64,000 nucleotides of DNA, from assembly GCA_944739405.2 (NCBI GenBank), contig OX123199.2, positions 5,321,898 through 5,385,897 on the forward strand, given 5' to 3'. Made by a program: the position numbers and the translations under genes. Shown one piece after another: positions 22,743 to 33,479 of this stretch (the stretch's first letter is position 1; each line of letters starts with the position of its first letter). Below the pieces are notes generated by a model that ran no database searches, was not told the origin of the DNA, and saw only the letters and a list, made by a program, of their open reading frames with translations. This DNA is from Euclidia mi. Taxonomy: Eukaryota > Arthropoda > Insecta > Lepidoptera > Erebidae.

Positions 22743-23345
22743 AGAAGACTATAGCCTACTATTCCAGATTAGAGATGACTATTGCCTCATAATGCTATTG
22801 TACTACATAAGGAGAGGCCTATGTCCAGCAATGGACTATAAAAGGCTAAATACGGTGATAGCAGAATATGATAAAAAATCTGTGAATGCCGGGCTATTGT
22901 GATACAGATCGGGAGAGTCTTATGTTTAGCAGTGGGCTATATTACTCTCTCAGTAAGTAAACTTTAAGAATTCGTTTCCATTATTCTGTGAAATAAACCT
23001 CTGCCTACCCCTTCGGGGATAAAGGCGTGAAGTTATGCTATGTTATGTTTTCTGTGAATAACACAAATGACGTATCGGCAATGGTCCACTTGCACTTGAC
23101 CGATTTCCAAATAAAATGCCAACGTCACGTCTACCGGTACACTACTTTATATTCAAATATTTAAATGTTTTGGGCCACAAGAAGTTTTGAATGTGTCAAA
23201 CCGTTTCTTTCCGCTGTTTATATGCGAATATTGAATGTCACCTTATTCATTATTGTATAAGGCATAAGCCCTTGACCATGATACCACAAAACTGAATATC
23301 ATCACGACTTTATAGTAGAAAAGGATATTCCAAATAATCTTATCT
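22743..23345. other. SINE scraps and non-coding DNA
   Basis: 22780-22860 holds 'aggagaggcctatgtccagc', the 3' part of a GAT-tailed element. 22993-23046 is the tail of an S2 SINE ('ctctgcctaccccttcgggg'). 23047-23345 shows nothing recognisable. Confidence 0.5.
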
Positions 23346-23548
23346 AATCTTATACCTACTAATATATAAAGCTGTAGACTTTGTTTGTTTATTTGGTTGA
23401 ATTCGCTAATCTCAGCAATTACTGGTCCGATTTGAAAAATTTTTTCAGTGTTAGATAGCCCATTTATCGAGAAAGGCTATAAAAATCACGCTGTGAGCCA
23501 CGGGAGCGGAGCAGTAGCCTTAAATAACGCGGGTGTAACCGCGGGTAT
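23346..23548 (+). repeat. Interspersed repeat of about 200 bp
   Basis: It begins 'ctactaatatataaagctg', contains 'tactggtccgatttgaaaa' and ends near 'gtgtaaccgcggg'. A related copy lies at 41735-41945. The start and the GC-rich end resemble short non-autonomous Helitron-like repeats. The class is uncertain. Confidence 0.55.
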
Positions 23549-23617
23549 CCTCCAGTTTTATCAATTAACCTAGTGGAGATACTAACAGACTGACTTGCAT
23601 ATTATTTTAGTTTTTGA

Positions 23618-23966
23618 GGCAGCGATAGTCAGTTGGATAAACCAACAGAGGGTTTCGGGTTGGAATCCCCGACGCACTCCACTGACTTTTCAGAGTAATG
23701 TGCGTATTAAATATATGGCTTGCCCCGTGCCTCGGGCACACTATACGCCCTCAGTCCCGGCTGTCATAAAGATCCTTGACAGTTGTTATAGGGAGTCAGA
23801 ACCTCTGAAGAAAGTTACAGCAATCTAAACTATGGAATATCGCTATCCTTTTCGGTTGCAGAGATCAGACAGGCAGTCGCTCTGTGGAAAAGCTGATATT
23901 CAGGTAAATTAGGTTAGACTAATAAACGGACCTCAGGTTGTAATTAGGATAGCGCGAGGATGACTT
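23618..23966 (+). mobile_element. tRNA-headed SINE (S1), diverged
   Basis: It has the same order as the copy at 8855: 'aggcagcgatagtcag' head, 'cagtcccggctgtcataaag', 'aggcagtcgctctgtggaaa', and an end near 'gcgcgaggatgactttc'. The B-box is mutated. Confidence 0.7.
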
Positions 23967-23977
23967 TCATAAAATAA

Positions 23978-24140
23978 CTAGCTGTTTCCACGGTTTCGCC
24001 CGCGTCCTGAGGGAACTAATTCGCGTACCCGGTTTTGTCTAAGCGGCCACCTCGCCGTTTGAAACTGTGCCGATTGTTATGAGTTCGATCCCCTCTTGAG
24101 ACTACACTTTGTGTGATCAATAGATTGTTGTTTTCGAAAA
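23978..24140. repeat. Helitron-like 3' end and SINE (S4) scrap
   Basis: CTAG at 23978-23981 followed by 'ctgtttccacggtttcgccc' looks like a Helitron 3' terminus in minus orientation. From about 24035 an S4 SINE fragment follows ('tctaagcggccacctcgccg', 'gagttcgatccc'), compared with the better copy at 62574. Confidence 0.45.
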
Positions 24141-25438
24141 TCGAGCTAATAATATTCTACTTCAACGGAATCAAATATTTAAACCAATTCACAACACGTG
24201 CAGGCCAAACTGACAATTAAATAGATATGCACGTATTATTCAAGCAAAGCTTGCAACTATTTTACAGGGTCTAGTCACTCGCAGAACTTCAAGCTACATT
24301 GTAGACTTAAATGTATAGCATTAAAGTATTTTTTTTAGAAAGAGGCTAGCTGTTTCTATCGGGAAATTAAACATACAGAGAAAGTTGACTTTTAGTAACA
24401 GAATTATATACGAGTATATACTTATGAACCTACGAAGCAACAAAATGCGCAAGACTTCCTGGTATATTTCCCCGCGGACATAAACCCGAGATTCTAGTGC
24501 CTATAAATACACATCAGATTCCCACAGAAGCAAGTTGCATGTTAGTGCTTCTAATAATTCTGCTATAACGCGTCACTAATAAATCAAAAGTCAACTAGAG
24601 AGAGACGGAAAATATCGGGCTTTGTGCTTCACTAATCACAGCGCATCTTCGGTTTACCTGTCGTTAAATCTAATAAGAGAACATTGTGAGTAAGCTCTGC
24701 GACAACATAAGCTGAGTAAAAAGCTTTAGTGATGGGCACAGTTATATCGATATTTATCGGTTTGCCGATATGCGATCGATTTGTTTCTGTGTGGATACGG
24801 GTTAAGAATGCAAAGTGGCAGTGCACTATTTCATTTCGTGGGTGTCGTAAAAGGCGACTAAGGAACTTATACGAAGCAAATACTATCTTTGGGAAGAGAC
24901 GATAAACTCCACATCAATCATACTTAAACTGATCATATATCCCGTTTTGAACAGGACTGTACCGTATTTCAGCCAGCCGTCCCGTTCTCCCGAGACGATG
25001 GCCCGGCACACAAAAATGTCCCGTTTTAAAAGCTGTTTTTAGGGTTTTAATTTTAAAAGCCGCGTGAAAATTGATTGGCCAATAATGTGGACTTAACGCC
25101 GACATGATTCGCACATAAGGCTTTTGTAACTCAAATAAGAAGAGGATCCAATTTTTTGTAAACCACAAGATTTTGGTTTCTGTCTAAAATCTACAAAAAG
25201 TGTTCTGATGATTTACCGACAAAAGCGTCTAATAATTTCGAATGAATTCTTCACTATGACAGCGTTCTTATATAGCCTACTATGTTAAATATTTGATGAG
25301 CTGGCGACATCAAAGGTGTCAGTAATAGGTACGTATGCAACGTGAGAACGTATTGGACGTTCATTACAGGCCTAATACAACATAAATCGATAAAATGCAC
25401 ATGCAAACATTATGTATGTATTTGTAAGTATATAGTTA
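24141..25438. other. Non-coding stretch with a GAT-SINE scrap
   Basis: 24784-24870 resembles the 5' part of the GAT-tailed element ('gtgtggatacgggttaagaa', 'gggtgtcgtaaaaggcgact'). Nothing else is recognised. Confidence 0.45.
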
Positions 25439-25541
25439 CTAGCTTTTGCCCGCGGCTTCGCTCACGTTAAATTCGGGGTAACACAAAACTCATTCATCGT
25501 TCTATAGTAATTTTCGTTTTAATTCTGTTCATAGGGACTAA
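25439..25541 (-). repeat. 3' end of the third-type Helitron, fragment
   Basis: It starts with CTAG at 25439-25442 and matches 12667-12766 over about 100 bases with few changes, then stops abruptly at the A before the next Helitron end. Confidence 0.7.
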
Positions 25542-25790
25542 TCTATACTATAATAAAACTGTAGAGGTGAAAAAGTCTGTACATTAAAGATATTTTGACG
25601 AAAATTAGCTAAAAAATCTAGGAAAATGCTAAAAAGCAATACTTGATGTTTTTTAGAATTTATGTCTGTCTGTCTGTCTGTCGGTCTGTCTTTCCCTATG
25701 TTGCTAAAGATCTCTAAAATGGCGAAATTGATTTCAATAAAACTTACACTCATGTACAAAGAATAATCAAACCTATAAAATAGTATATGT
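25542..25790 (+). repeat. 5' end of the second Helitron family
   Basis: It begins TCTATACTATAATAAAACTG after A and carries a (TCTG)n run at 25662-25690. It matches 9245-9495 at almost every base. There is no coding region and no 3' end. Confidence 0.7.
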
Positions 25791-26530
25791 TACATCACAA
25801 TCGGTTGAGTGGTTTTCGGTGTACAGCTTGACCTCTCCTTTGTACGTAGTCCCAAACAAAACAGGGATCATCCAAAACTGGTTATATACATATATGGTGC
25901 CATCTATGATCATTACCTATAATTTTGTTAGTAAAAGTATAGTTAGTCTAAATAGGTACCTTCAAAGTGTTTTATGGCTACTTACCGACCGATAGATGTC
26001 ACTATTTACAAATAATTTTCTAGCAAGATAAATGTTTCTTGCAAAAAAATTCAATAATCAGGTATTTTTCTGTTATTAAAAAATAATAGAGTATAATATT
26101 CGGCACTTTCATAAACAAAACTGTGTCAAAATTTATTACAATGTCCACTTAATTTAAACGGTCAATCTCATGTATTTCAAATTATTATGTTTGTATAATA
26201 GTTATATTATCATTTCATTATTAGTTATTTTAAATAATAAATACAATGAATATGAATCCTTTATTCAATAAATTGTCTATTAGTCCATAATTATTATTTT
26301 CTATCTCGGTCGGTTTGTTATGTAAACATAGAGGGCGTTGACAAATTATTTTCTGAATGGCGCGGCGGTGTTAACACGTTAACAGTGCAGATATAAATTA
26401 TTAAAATACCCTTCACGTGCAAATATGTTTTGCAGAAATTTGATAAGATAAGCATAGGTTTATACGAAAAACATATAACATACGAAAAAGAAAAATAGAA
26501 TGCCCCTTATATTTTTTTTTGTATTTTTCA
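25791..26530. other. AT-rich non-coding stretch
   Basis: No gene and no recognised repeat. 'tcggtcggtttgtta' at 26305-26320 recurs roughly as 'ttcggtcggttttttg' at 26989-27004, which might mark subterminal sequence of an unknown element. Confidence 0.4.
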
Positions 26531-26536
26531 GGTGTT

Positions 26537-27187
26537 CCACATGTGGTGCACTCACGTGCACGCTATAGATTTCGGGCCCCATATATGTGCCACTCACGTG
26601 TACTTTGTTCTCATTCATAATAATGTGGGTAGAATTTAACATTTATGCCGACCCATTAGACGATAACGCGCGTATGAGTAAAAGTTTTCAAAACTAAGTA
26701 AGTTTTTACGAATTCGTGACGCTCCGGTCATGGCAAGTGTTGTCGATTTCTTCTATTTTGGTTTTATCTTGGTTCTTTATGAAACGTTCGAGGCCGATAT
26801 CTTCATTGTCTTTGACCGAAGAGGAGTTATGGAGGATGATGGAGGATAACAATGGTGAAAAGAATGTGGTAGAACAATTGGAGGAGTCAAAATATAGCTG
26901 TTACAATAATTAGTTCATTTGTGTGATTTTTTTCTATAAAAAATTGGTTTCATTTCCAACCTCGATTGCCTGGCAACACTGACGAAATTTCGGTCGGTTT
27001 TTTGTACATTTTATTATATGGTTCATTGTTCATTAATACGTGTATATCATAAAAACTGGCGCAGTTGGTAAGTGCAAACTCAAAAACAGCATTACATTGA
27101 TATAGACTCGTAGCCCATTTGTGGTGCATGCACGTGCGATGATGTCTTCATAGTGGCCCACATGTGGTACATGCACTGTGAACGTGG
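26537..27187. repeat. Four dispersed copies of a ~26-bp E-box-like motif
   Basis: Related blocks at 26537-26562, 26577-26603, 27114-27139 and 27157-27187 share a CCCAYWTGTGG-like half followed by TGCAYKCACGTG. Both CACGTG and CANNTG palindromes recur. Repeated palindromic sites beside a short charged frame may be transposase-binding repeats or a cluster of basic helix-loop-helix sites. Function is inferred only. Confidence 0.5.
26779..26913 (+). CDS. Small charged open frame, unidentified
   Basis: ATG at 26779 opens 44 codons: MKRSRPISSLSLTEEELWRM..., very acidic after residue 14, ending SCYNN. The start (basic patch, then a T-E-E-E-L acidic stretch) faintly recalls the N-terminus of piggyBac-type transposases, but no catalytic domain follows. 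The frame lies between two pairs of the repeated E-box-like motif, so it may be a remnant of the same unknown element. I would not assign a function. Confidence 0.25.
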   Translation: MKRSRPISSLSLTEEELWRMMEDNNGEKNVVEQLEESKYSCYNN

Positions 27188-27740
27188 ATCCTCCGAGGAT
27201 TGATCAGGTTCTCGAATAATTTGCTTTCGTCGTCGTCGTTGGAATGCTTGGATTGGGTATTTGACGTTACTTATGAGTTTATGATTGTTGATTGTTATCG
27301 TAAAGACATAAAGACATATATATTTCTGCATTTTGGTTGTTTACAACACTTATACATGTCAAAACCCTATTCTAGATGATGCCGGCTTTTCCTAGCTAAA
27401 TGACTTCTTGAGAAGAAAGGCCGAAACAAACTCAGAGTCATTTTTTTTGTCACTTTTGTGTTCCTTTGATTACCTTCGTTTGTTCGTGTTCTGTTCTTAA
27501 ACAGGTGTCTCATTATAACCAATTTCCCACTCCTCACGTCACGTACGTGGGAATCTCTGAGCGGGAGACTGAGCCCTGAATTCAGATACCTCTTGAATTA
27601 CTCAACGGGGCTATCTTACTTTCGGCAGGGCTGGATAGTCGTAGTCCTGTGTGTATTTTCTAAATAAATCGCAATGACAGAAACAGCTGGAATCGACATC
27701 CGAACATGTTGCTTTCACGTGATCGGTAAAAATAATTTAC
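27188..27740. other. Non-coding stretch
   Basis: A minus-strand frame (27331-27092) overlaps the E-box-like blocks and encodes an arginine-rich stretch near its middle. It has no recognisable domain. The rest, to 27740, shows nothing identifiable. Confidence 0.4.
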
Positions 27741-28215
27741 ATGTTCTATGTATATGGTAGTGAAAGTTGGGTATGGCAGAAGAGTCATGAAAGTAGAATA
27801 AATGCTGTAGAAATGAGAGCACTGAGAAGTATGTGTGGTGTGTTTTTGACCGACAGAGTAAAGAATTGTGTGATACGAGAGTGGTGTGCGGTAAAAGAAG
27901 ATGTAGTGACAAGCATCGGGAAAGGCATGTTAAGGTGGTTTGGACACATGGAGAGGATGGATGACGAAAGACTGACAAAGAAGATATATAAGGCAAGTGT
28001 AAATGGGACAGGACGAAGGGGAAGACCTAGGCGGACGTTCTCTGATCAAATTGGAGACATCCTAAAAAAGGACAGGTCAGAAGTACCCTAAACAGAAGAG
28101 CATGCATGAGAAACTTGATGGGAATGAATGAAGCAAGAGAGGTATGTCAGAATCGTTGCAAATGGCGTTCCATGGTCTCTGCCTACCCCTCCGGGAAACA
28201 GGCGTGAGTCTATGT
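27741..28215 (+). pseudogene. C-terminus of an RTE-like LINE reverse transcriptase
   Basis: The frame 27741-28091 reads YGSESWVWQKSHESRINA, 'MRALRSMCGVFLTDRVKN', 'MLRWFGHMERMDDERLTK' and 'GTGRRGRPRRTFSDQIGDIL', the conserved C-terminal region after the polymerase domain of this LINE family. A frameshift at about 28075 is followed by 'RRACMRNLMGMNEAREVC' and 'SAYPSGKQA', then a (TATG)n tail near 28205-28220. It is a 5'-truncated copy. The palm domain with the catalytic aspartates is absent. Confidence 0.75.
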
Positions 28216-28249
28216 ATGTATGTTCTATGTGAAGGTGGTAAAACAGTTA

Positions 28250-28398
28250 ATGTTGTGTATAAAGAAATTTTCTAAAGATATATATTAGGTATATAATATA
28301 TGTACATATAAAAGTTATAAATATTATATACTCTTAGCATAAATGTCATGCTAATTAAATTCCAACATTTACGCGAACGAAGTCGCGGGCACAGCTAG
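28250..28398 (+). repeat. Helitron-like 3' end
   Basis: 'gcgaacgaagtcgcgggcac' followed by agCTAG ending at 28398 and then T fits a lepidopteran Helitron 3' terminus. The 5' end was not found, so the left border is approximate. Confidence 0.55.
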
Positions 28399-28426
28399 TA
28401 AGAAATATACATACATACATACATAC

Positions 28427-28706
28427 ATAGACTCACGCCTGTTTCCCGGAGGGGTAGGCAGAGACTACGGAACGCCATTTGCAACGATCCTGACATATCT
28501 CTCTTGCTTCATTCACTCCCATCAGATTCCTCATGCATGCTCTTCTGTTCGGGGTACTTCTCACCTGTCCTGTTTTTAGGATATCTCCAATCTGGTCAGA
28601 GAACGTCCGCCTAGGTCTTCCCCTTCGTCCTGTCCCTTCCACACTTGCCTTATATATCTGCTTGGTCAGTCTTTCGTCATCCATCCTCACCACGTGCCCA
28701 AACCAT
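28427..28706 (-). pseudogene. C-terminus of an RTE-like LINE reverse transcriptase, reversed
   Basis: Read on minus from 28706 it encodes 'WFGHVVRMDDERLTKQIYKA', 'RRGRPRRTFSDQIGDILKT' and, after a frame change, 'SAYPSGKQA'. It ends in a (CATA)n run at 28408-28426 that is the copy's microsatellite tail. With 27741-28215 it forms an inverted pair of the same LINE end. Confidence 0.75.
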
Positions 28707-28707
28707 A

Positions 28708-29789
28708 AGAAATATAACCGCAAGAAGTATTTAAAACATTTCTGTAAACAGTATTTTTAGAGTGCCGTAGTCAAAAATGGCTAAATACGGAATCCTTATA
28801 GGCGCGCTATGTCTGTCAGTCAAGCTGTATGTCACAGCCACTTTATGCCGAAACTATTCAGTTTACACATTTGAAAATTGGTAGGTAGATGTATTCTGTG
28901 AACCGCTTAACGACTTTATAGAAAATAAATAATATTGAATATTAAGAGCCCCTCTTCATACATGAAACTGATGTGGAAAATTACTTTGAGGTTCCTAAAA
29001 CTATTGTTTCTCAAAGTCAATCGTTTGAAATATATACGGTTCCAAAGTGATAAAATGGGTGTATGTGTTAAGAGAGTGTCAAATCTGCAAAAAATATATG
29101 CTGTAGATCGTTATAAAAACTTCCAACGAAAATTGGTTTGAGCGATATGTAGACAGCAGTTTTTGAAATAAAGCACATCTTAAAAACCGCAATTATAGCA
29201 TTGACGTTTATACAAATACATTATTTACTAGTTAGTCGAAGATAATGGTGTTACTTGTAGCCGTTTGCCATTACAAAGCTTTGGTGCATTAAGATTACGC
29301 ATTACCAGGACTGGAACACCAACGTCTTAAGTTGCGTGAAGGTACTCCTGATAATTGTAAGGAGTTCAGAAACTCTATACTTATGGTACGAAGTAACTTG
29401 GTCAGTATTCATGACATTATCTACCGAAAGGTGCTCAACAACATCCCTTTGCATACAGTCAAATGTCAAAGCCATGGTCCGATATATCTCTTTACACACT
29501 TTCGCATTTATGAGTAGAGAATATTGGTTCATCGGTACATACATACACACATAATATTAGTGGCGATTAGCCAAGTCTGTAACAATAATTATTAGTTTAT
29601 ATAAGTAAGCGAACAAAGTAATGACAGTGCACCATATGACAATGTATAATGTGACAGTACTGACAGATATACGATAGCACATGCGCAGCACTCAATTATT
29701 ACAGCGCATGCGTCCTTACTGTCAATAGGTAGTAGCTTTGTCCCTACAAACTTAGACCCTCTCAAAAATCCCTCCCAGATTATTAGTTA
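28708..29789 (-). mobile_element. Third-type Helitron, second copy, truncated
   Basis: It closely follows 12767-13985 (for example 'gtaggtagatgtattctgtg', 'ccgtttgccattacaaagct', 'agcgcatgcgtccttac'). The 3' terminal 100 bases are missing. Helitron copy B begins directly at 29790, so B probably inserted into this copy. The sequence right of B (33485-33525) resembles the element's 5' end. Confidence 0.65.
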
Positions 29790-29879
29790 CTAGCTGCTGC
29801 CCGCGACGTCGTCTGCGTGAACGCTTTACAGCACCTAACTATTAAATAAATACCTACGATTATACCTTTTAAAAAATAC

Positions 29880-30080
29880 GTGGCGGCGATAGCCCAGTGG
29901 TGTATGTAACGGACTGCCGAGACGATGGTCTTGGGTTCGATCCCCACCTACCCCGGGCACACACCTATGACTTTTTGAAGTTATGTGTGTATCAAAAAAT
30001 ATTAATTAATTATCGCTCGCTTAACAATGTGCCCGGTAGATGGATAGCCATCTACCGGGCACATTGGCTCGCCCCGTTTC
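29880..30080 (+). mobile_element. tRNA-headed SINE (S2) remnant in copy B
   Basis: The head 'ggcggcgatagcccagtgg' and B-box GGTTCGATCCC are clear. The tail is lost: the SINE ends in the inverted duplication at 30025-30066 and is fused to Helitron sequence ('cgtttcttctttat'). Confidence 0.8.
30025..30066. repeat. Perfect inverted duplication, 19-bp arms
   Basis: Arms at 30025-30043 and 30048-30066 with a 4-base spacer. Other S2 SINE copies have a single arm followed by the normal body. Confidence 0.95.
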
Positions 30081-31072
30081 TTCTTTATATTTCATACCTG
30101 CAGAAAGTGTAGTAACAGAGGGAGACTGTCTTTTGTAAAATGGACCTTCAAAAAGTGCTGATTTTCAGCCTGCTTTGAATAAATGACTTTATGGTGATTC
30201 TGCTGAATTAAGTCATAAGTTGTGACTGAAGCAGATGGAGAAAATAAGGAATACATAGGGTAAAATACATACTTTTAGGACTTCTCGATATACAACATTA
30301 GTGGTTTGGCTCTCCGCAGCCAAAATGTAAAGAGAGTCAGGACTGGTGACGCAGGAGCAAGCGACATACAGGACACCCGCTACCCTCAATGTCTGCCTGT
30401 GCGACTTATTGATGGTCATCGCGAAGCAAACACTCACGGGGAACTGTATGCGCTTGAATTATGAGGTATGAGAGGAATGCGTGGTATAAATACTGCCTCG
30501 CTGACGCCACAACAAGTAAGAATTTCCTAAATGGTGTGTCTGTGGAGCGTGATGTCTTTCAGGCAGGTCACGTTACACAACTTCGGAGGAGATAGGTTCT
30601 GAAGAAGCATAATCGGGACACCGACCTTCAGGTTGATGCTATGCGCTGGAAGTTCACTTGCTGACTGGGAGTTCAGAAATTCCACGGGATAATGTGTGGC
30701 GTTTTCTTGTTCGACCACAGTGTTTATAGAGGTGTAGACCACTTCATTCCTCTCAATTTCCGAGAGAATGCATCCGTTAATTGCTCCAGCCTGATCATTT
30801 TTGGGCGTCAAAATAGGCCACTCACACACTCACGAATATCTCTGCTATTACGGTATACAGCTGTATAATTCTAAGCTGGATACAACTCTACTGAGAGACT
30901 CTGGAAGCACCACCTGTCCACCTCTCTCCTCTGGTAGAGTGTCTTCGCCAATACTTAGAAAGACATCTTAGAATTGTTGAGCTCGTGCATTGACGCCAAG
31001 TTGAGCTCTCATATTAATGGTCAAGCGCAGCATACGAACTCGTGACCACAACAAAGATAATTTCAACCAAGC

Positions 31073-31178
31073 ACTCACCTTATGCGTGTGGTGATGGATT
31101 AAGAATACGGAATGTCACCACCCCATATCATCCCATGGGTGTTGTGGACTGTTAAAGGCTGATGATGATGGCTCACCT
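31073..31178 (+). mobile_element. GAT-tailed SINE remnant in copy B
   Basis: ACTCACCT at 31073-31080 and GCTCACCT at 31171-31178 flank a 90-base remnant that keeps the SINE's start and its GAT tail but lacks about 140 middle bases. It is the same site as in copies A, C and D. Confidence 0.85.
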
Positions 31179-32029
31179 CGTCAGCCCTCGATCCCCACGT
31201 CACCACGGGAAGCGTTTGTCGGGAATCGTCACTGAACAGAACTGTGACCACCCATTAAATGCTCGTTCCTGCGGATGTCCCGCAGGGTTCTGTCCATGGC
31301 CTGAACTGCCTTCCTATTGGCCATCGTACGCTCATCCCATACGATCAGAGAGCAATCTTTGAGCACGTGTCCCTTATCACTGTTACGTGACACACCACAA
31401 ACGGGTATTACGGCGCTCTCTAAATCGATGGGAATTTTAAACATGGTATGTGCTGTCTTGCCACCCGGAAGCAGTGTGGCAGCGATTGCCGGTGACGCTA
31501 CAGCAATGACAATTTTGCCTTGCCTCCTGACCTCTGCAAGTATGCCAGTAGTAACAAATGTTTTTCCTGTTCCACCAGGAGCATCCAAGAAAAACATTTT
31601 AGCCTGGCTTTGCCCAGCGCTTTCAAGGACGGTGTCGTAAAATTCGTAAGGTGGTCATTTCAAATTGTCTCAGCGTTATACTCCCAATTTTCACGGTCTT
31701 GATGCGGTGATGATTGGAAAGCTGGGTACAAATATTTGACCAGTAGATTGCCGCTGATAGAAATGACCACCTCTTGAAGTGAACTGAGACAGGTGTTCAG
31801 CCCGCGGTCATCAGTTACTTCGACTTCGTCTCTAGTAACACGCCTCAAAGCTCGTAGAAAATCTTCAGACAGATGATGGCGATACTTCTCTCAGAAAGCT
31901 ACCGCGTTCGCGACTCCATAAAACACCAAGATGACGTCAAACAGATGACGCATGCGGCTGGGACTGTCACTGACGCTCGCCTCCGCGAGGTTGTCATCCC
32001 AGTATTGGTCACCGTCGAGAAAGTGACGT

Positions 32030-32092
32030 ACTACGCAGGCTGTGCGGTAAGTGGGATATGGAGTATCCCACTTACCGCACAGCCTGCGTAGT
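32030..32092. repeat. Perfect inverted duplication, 29-bp arms
   Basis: Arms at 32030-32058 and 32064-32092, spacer TGGAG. Siblings have a single arm followed by the helicase frame. Confidence 0.95.
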
Positions 32093-33479
32093 CATCAAAT
32101 GTCCTCAGAAAGGCGAAAGACGTTGGGCCTTGGACCGTGTGAAGTAACAACCGCAGAAAATAGCATTCGACATTATTTGTGTGTACGGTATAAACTCTAC
32201 AAAATGCGGTGTCCTTGAATCTTCCCGGAAAACCTTCCACAGCACCTTCCTCGTCAACGTCGGTTAAATACACCCTTTTGCTTGTCGTACGTGTAATATG
32301 AAGGCATCTCGTCATACGTAAGGGACCTCCCAAACTGATCTGATGATGAAGAGTTGTTTGACGCGGATTTTCCAAGTGCTCAGCAACGCTGTCGGGATCA
32401 AAATAATTATGCGCTGGCCGTTCTCTAGGTGGTCGTGTAAATGCATTACGGTAGGATGCTTCTCATGTATAGAGAACACCAGTATCCGCCAAACCGCTTC
32501 AGACGTAACAATAAATAAATGGCTGTGTGTGAGTAAAAATAATCTAGCTAGTTCCACATCTCACTAATGTTTATATACAGTTAATCCAAAAAAAGGTACG
32601 TGCTATATGTATATCCCGGAAGACAATTTAAAGCAAGTTTACATGCGACATGAAAATATATTAATTAAGAAGCAATAATTACACCAATGTGACCAAAATG
32701 TTTATTTTGTACTAACTCTATTACTATTTATTCTGACAGAAATGATGTAAGCAATCAAGTGTGGCGATGGTGTAGTTAATTAATTAAATAACTTCAACTA
32801 ATAGTCTTGCTCATCTCTGAAACGAATTAAAAATAAAAATTTTAAAAAGAAAATGTACAACTCCATCTATGACTTTTGAAAACAACTATTAACGTCGGCA
32901 ACATGTTCAAATTTAAATTATTTATATCCAAAAAGGGCTTACACATGTATTTCGACTTGATGTTTTTGAACTCTCTTAGATGGCGCTGCATTAAAATTGT
33001 CTTAATTCTACTAATATTCAATTAATTATTTTTATCAGCCTAAGTTACTTATATTGCGTGATTTTTATAGTGTGAAGTTAGCTTATAGCATAGTTAACAT
33101 AATAACAACATTCAAATATGCATTGTCACATTACACGTTGTTACAGAATGCGTTGGAGAAATAAAGGTTCTCTGCTCGTTCCCTGTAGGTCATAGCGTGA
33201 TAATATGTAGCCTATGTGGTGACCCGACTTTTTAATAATATTTGTGCCAAATTTGAAGTAAATCCATGCAGTACTTTTTAACTTTTTCCCGGATATAAGG
33301 ACAAACAGATAAACAGATAAACAGACAAACAGACAAACAGAAAAACAGACAAAAATTCTAAAAACTATATTTTTGGCCTCGGTATCGATAGTAGATCACA
33401 CCCCAAGTATTCTTTTAAAAAAATATTCAATGTACAGTTTTGACTTTCCTACCATTTTATTATATGTATAGATATAGAT

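Larger units (their letters stand above)
30258..32560 (-). pseudogene. Helitron helicase (copy B), broken
   Basis: From 32560 downward it reads 'TSEAVWRILVFSIHEKHP', 'RVYTVHTNNVECYFLRLLLH', 'SEDFLRALRRVTRDEVEV', an intact P-loop DAPGGTGKTF near 31570-31597, the Walker B-like LIVWDE near 31345, and C-terminal blocks 'VEFLNSQSASELPAHS' and 'VGVPIMLLQNLSP' (30540-30700), then 'AMTINKS' and 'VLYVACS' at 30330-30420. The helicase would unwind DNA during rolling-circle transposition. Stops, the palindrome at 32030 and the SINE at 31081 inactivate it. Its P-loop segment (31597-31229) is intact over 122 codons. Confidence 0.85.
29790..33472 (-). mobile_element. Helitron copy B, both termini present
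   Basis: The 5' terminus lies at 33472 (TCTATACATATAATAAAATG on minus) and the 3' terminus is CTAG at 29790-29793, preceded by the hairpin-like 'gcagacgacgtcgcgggcag' region. The flanks are A (29789) and T (33473), the expected Helitron target. It contains a helicase pseudogene, the remains of two nested SINEs and two inverted duplications. No Rep domain is present, so it would need an enzyme from elsewhere. Confidence 0.9.

Noticed and set aside
27092..27331. Coding gene of 79 residues on the minus strand
   Set aside because: Its C-terminal half is the translated E-box-like repeat, and no homologous block is visible elsewhere.
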